From: CAZJYI01 sp964550025
Lineage (GTDB): Bacteria; Verrucomicrobiota; Kiritimatiellia; UBA8416; CAYOBW01
Assembly: GCA_964550025.1 (NCBI GenBank)
Contig: CAZJYI010000328.1
Coordinates: forward strand, 1-6,449
DNA: 6,449 bases
Direction of reading: 5' to 3'
Shown one piece after another: positions 5,661 to 6,449 of this stretch. Under the pieces are notes generated by a model. That model saw nothing but the letters and a program-made list of their open reading frames with translations, ran no database searches and was not told the DNA's origin. The stretch's first letter is position 1; every line of letters starts with the position of its first letter. The position numbers and the translations under genes are program-made.

Positions 5661-6449
5661 ATGGCCAGGCATCTTCGAGTTGAGTTTCCCGGTGCGATCT
5701 ACCATGTGACTTGCCGGATGATCGGCGAGAGTGTGCCGAGGGCTGGTCTGGATGGCGCGGTCTGGGCTCCGGAGTGTTGTTTGTTTCGTGACGATGCGGA
5801 CCGCGTGCGGTTTCCGGATCGGCTTGCGGAGCGCGTCGAGCAGTACAACGTGCGGTTGTATCTGTTCGTCCTGATGACGAACCATACCCACCTGGTATTC
5901 GAAACGCCCGAGGCGAATTGCTCGCGTTTCATGCATTCGCTTTCGACGGCCTACAGCGTCTACTACAACCTGCGTCACGGGCGGCATGGGCACCTGCTGG
6001 ACGGTCGATTCAAGGGCAAACTGGTTGAGGGCGACGCGTATCTGCTCGCCCTTTCGCGCTATGTGCACCTGAACCCGGTTTGCGTGGGCACGATGAAGAA
6101 CGAGCCGTTGCGGAGGCGAATCCGACATTTGCGTCGGTACTCGTGGAGCAGCTATCCGAGCTATGTCGGGCAACGCAAGGCTCTTGAGTTTGTCGACTAT
6201 GGTCCCATGCTCGCTCAGATGGGCGGGAAAGAGGGGGAAAGGAAGCGGCGGTACCGTGGTTTTGTGGAGAGCGGCCTTGCCGATTCCGACGAGGAGTTCG
6301 AGGAAGCGTTGCAGGCTTCTCCGCGCAGCATCGGCAGCGACGGGTTTCGTGTCTGGGTGGATGAACAGTACCAGAAGCTCGTGGCCGGTCACAGACGCCC
6401 GGAGGACGTTTCGTTCCGACGTATGACGGAGCCACTTTCCTCTCAGATC
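5661..6449 (+). CDS. REP-associated tyrosine transposase (RAYT, IS200/IS605-like Y1 family), 3' end outside the window
   Basis: An open frame of 263 codons runs from the ATG at 5661 to the last base of the window with no stop. The N-terminus MARHLRVEFPGAIYHVTCRM is the usual opening of Y1 transposases. The HUH metal-binding motif is NHTHLV (His75, His77). RHGRHGHLLDGRFKGKLVEGD at about 105-125 and SRYVHLNPV at 132-140 are further family blocks; Tyr134 is the most likely catalytic tyrosine by analogy with the RYIxxNPV block of related enzymes. These enzymes nick single-stranded DNA at REP hairpins by forming a 5'-phosphotyrosine link; they are usually single-copy and domesticated. Between YHVTCRM and LFRDD there are about 20 residues, some 14 more than in the commonest forms. 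The C-terminal part (190-263) continues as a charged helical extension. No good Shine-Dalgarno precedes the start and no other in-frame start exists upstream, so translation may be weak. REP-like repeats lie directly upstream. Confidence 0.9.
   Translation, partial: MARHLRVEFPGAIYHVTCRMIGESVPRAGLDGAVWAPECCLFRDDADRVRFPDRLAERVEQYNVRLYLFVLMTNHTHLVFETPEANCSRFMHSLSTAYSVYYNLRHGRHGHLLDGRFKGKLVEGDAYLLALSRYVHLNPVCVGTMKNEPLRRRIRHLRRYSWSSYPSYVGQRKALEFVDYGPMLAQMGGKEGERKRRYRGFVESGLADSDEEFEEALQASPRSIGSDGFRVWVDEQYQKLVAGHRRPEDVSFRRMTEPLSSQI

Noticed and set aside
5460..6392. Minus-strand 310-residue open frame
   Set aside because: It lies antisense to the clear Y1 transposase, has no recognisable domain and runs through the repeat region; it is a shadow of the GC-rich coding sequence.

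Overview
This window most likely comes from a PVC-superphylum bacterium, with Kiritimatiellota the best guess and Lentisphaerota or Verrucomicrobiota the alternatives. Two things point there. One is a large secreted protein with three N-L/V-G-Q-L-K motifs, which I associate with exported proteins of that group. The other is a REP-associated (IS200-like) transposase with wording typical of that group. Both assignments come from memory of families, not from a search.

Layout, all on the + strand. Positions 3-119 look like the 3' tail of an upstream gene. Positions 175-3702 encode a 1175-residue exported mosaic protein: N-terminal membrane signal, three LGQLK motifs, seven thrombospondin-type-3-like calcium motifs, a right-handed beta-helix, a poorly known beta-rich region, and a C-terminal alpha/beta-hydrolase-like domain with a G-H-S-H-G nucleophile elbow. 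Fourteen bases downstream, with its Shine-Dalgarno overlapping the first gene's stop codon, is a 289-residue exported helical protein (3717-4586). After 75 bases comes a second exported helical protein of 246 residues (4662-5402). The spacing and shared export signals suggest a three-gene operon for envelope or extracellular proteins; what the two small proteins do is unknown.

Positions 5403-5660 carry no gene. They hold related copies of a short GGGGTCAGCCCTT-type repeat, a two-unit 9-bp tandem repeat and an imperfect hairpin. These lie directly upstream of the transposase gene (5661 to the window edge, open at its 3' end), so the arrangement resembles a REP/RAYT pair.

The points most worth a second look are the apparent serine hydrolase carried on an adhesin-like stalk, the sharp fall in G+C inside the large gene exactly where the beta-helix ends, and the REP-like repeats, one of which seems to form the 3' end of the 246-residue gene. 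I saw no CRISPR array, rRNA or tRNA gene, and no convincing promoter or rho-independent terminator.
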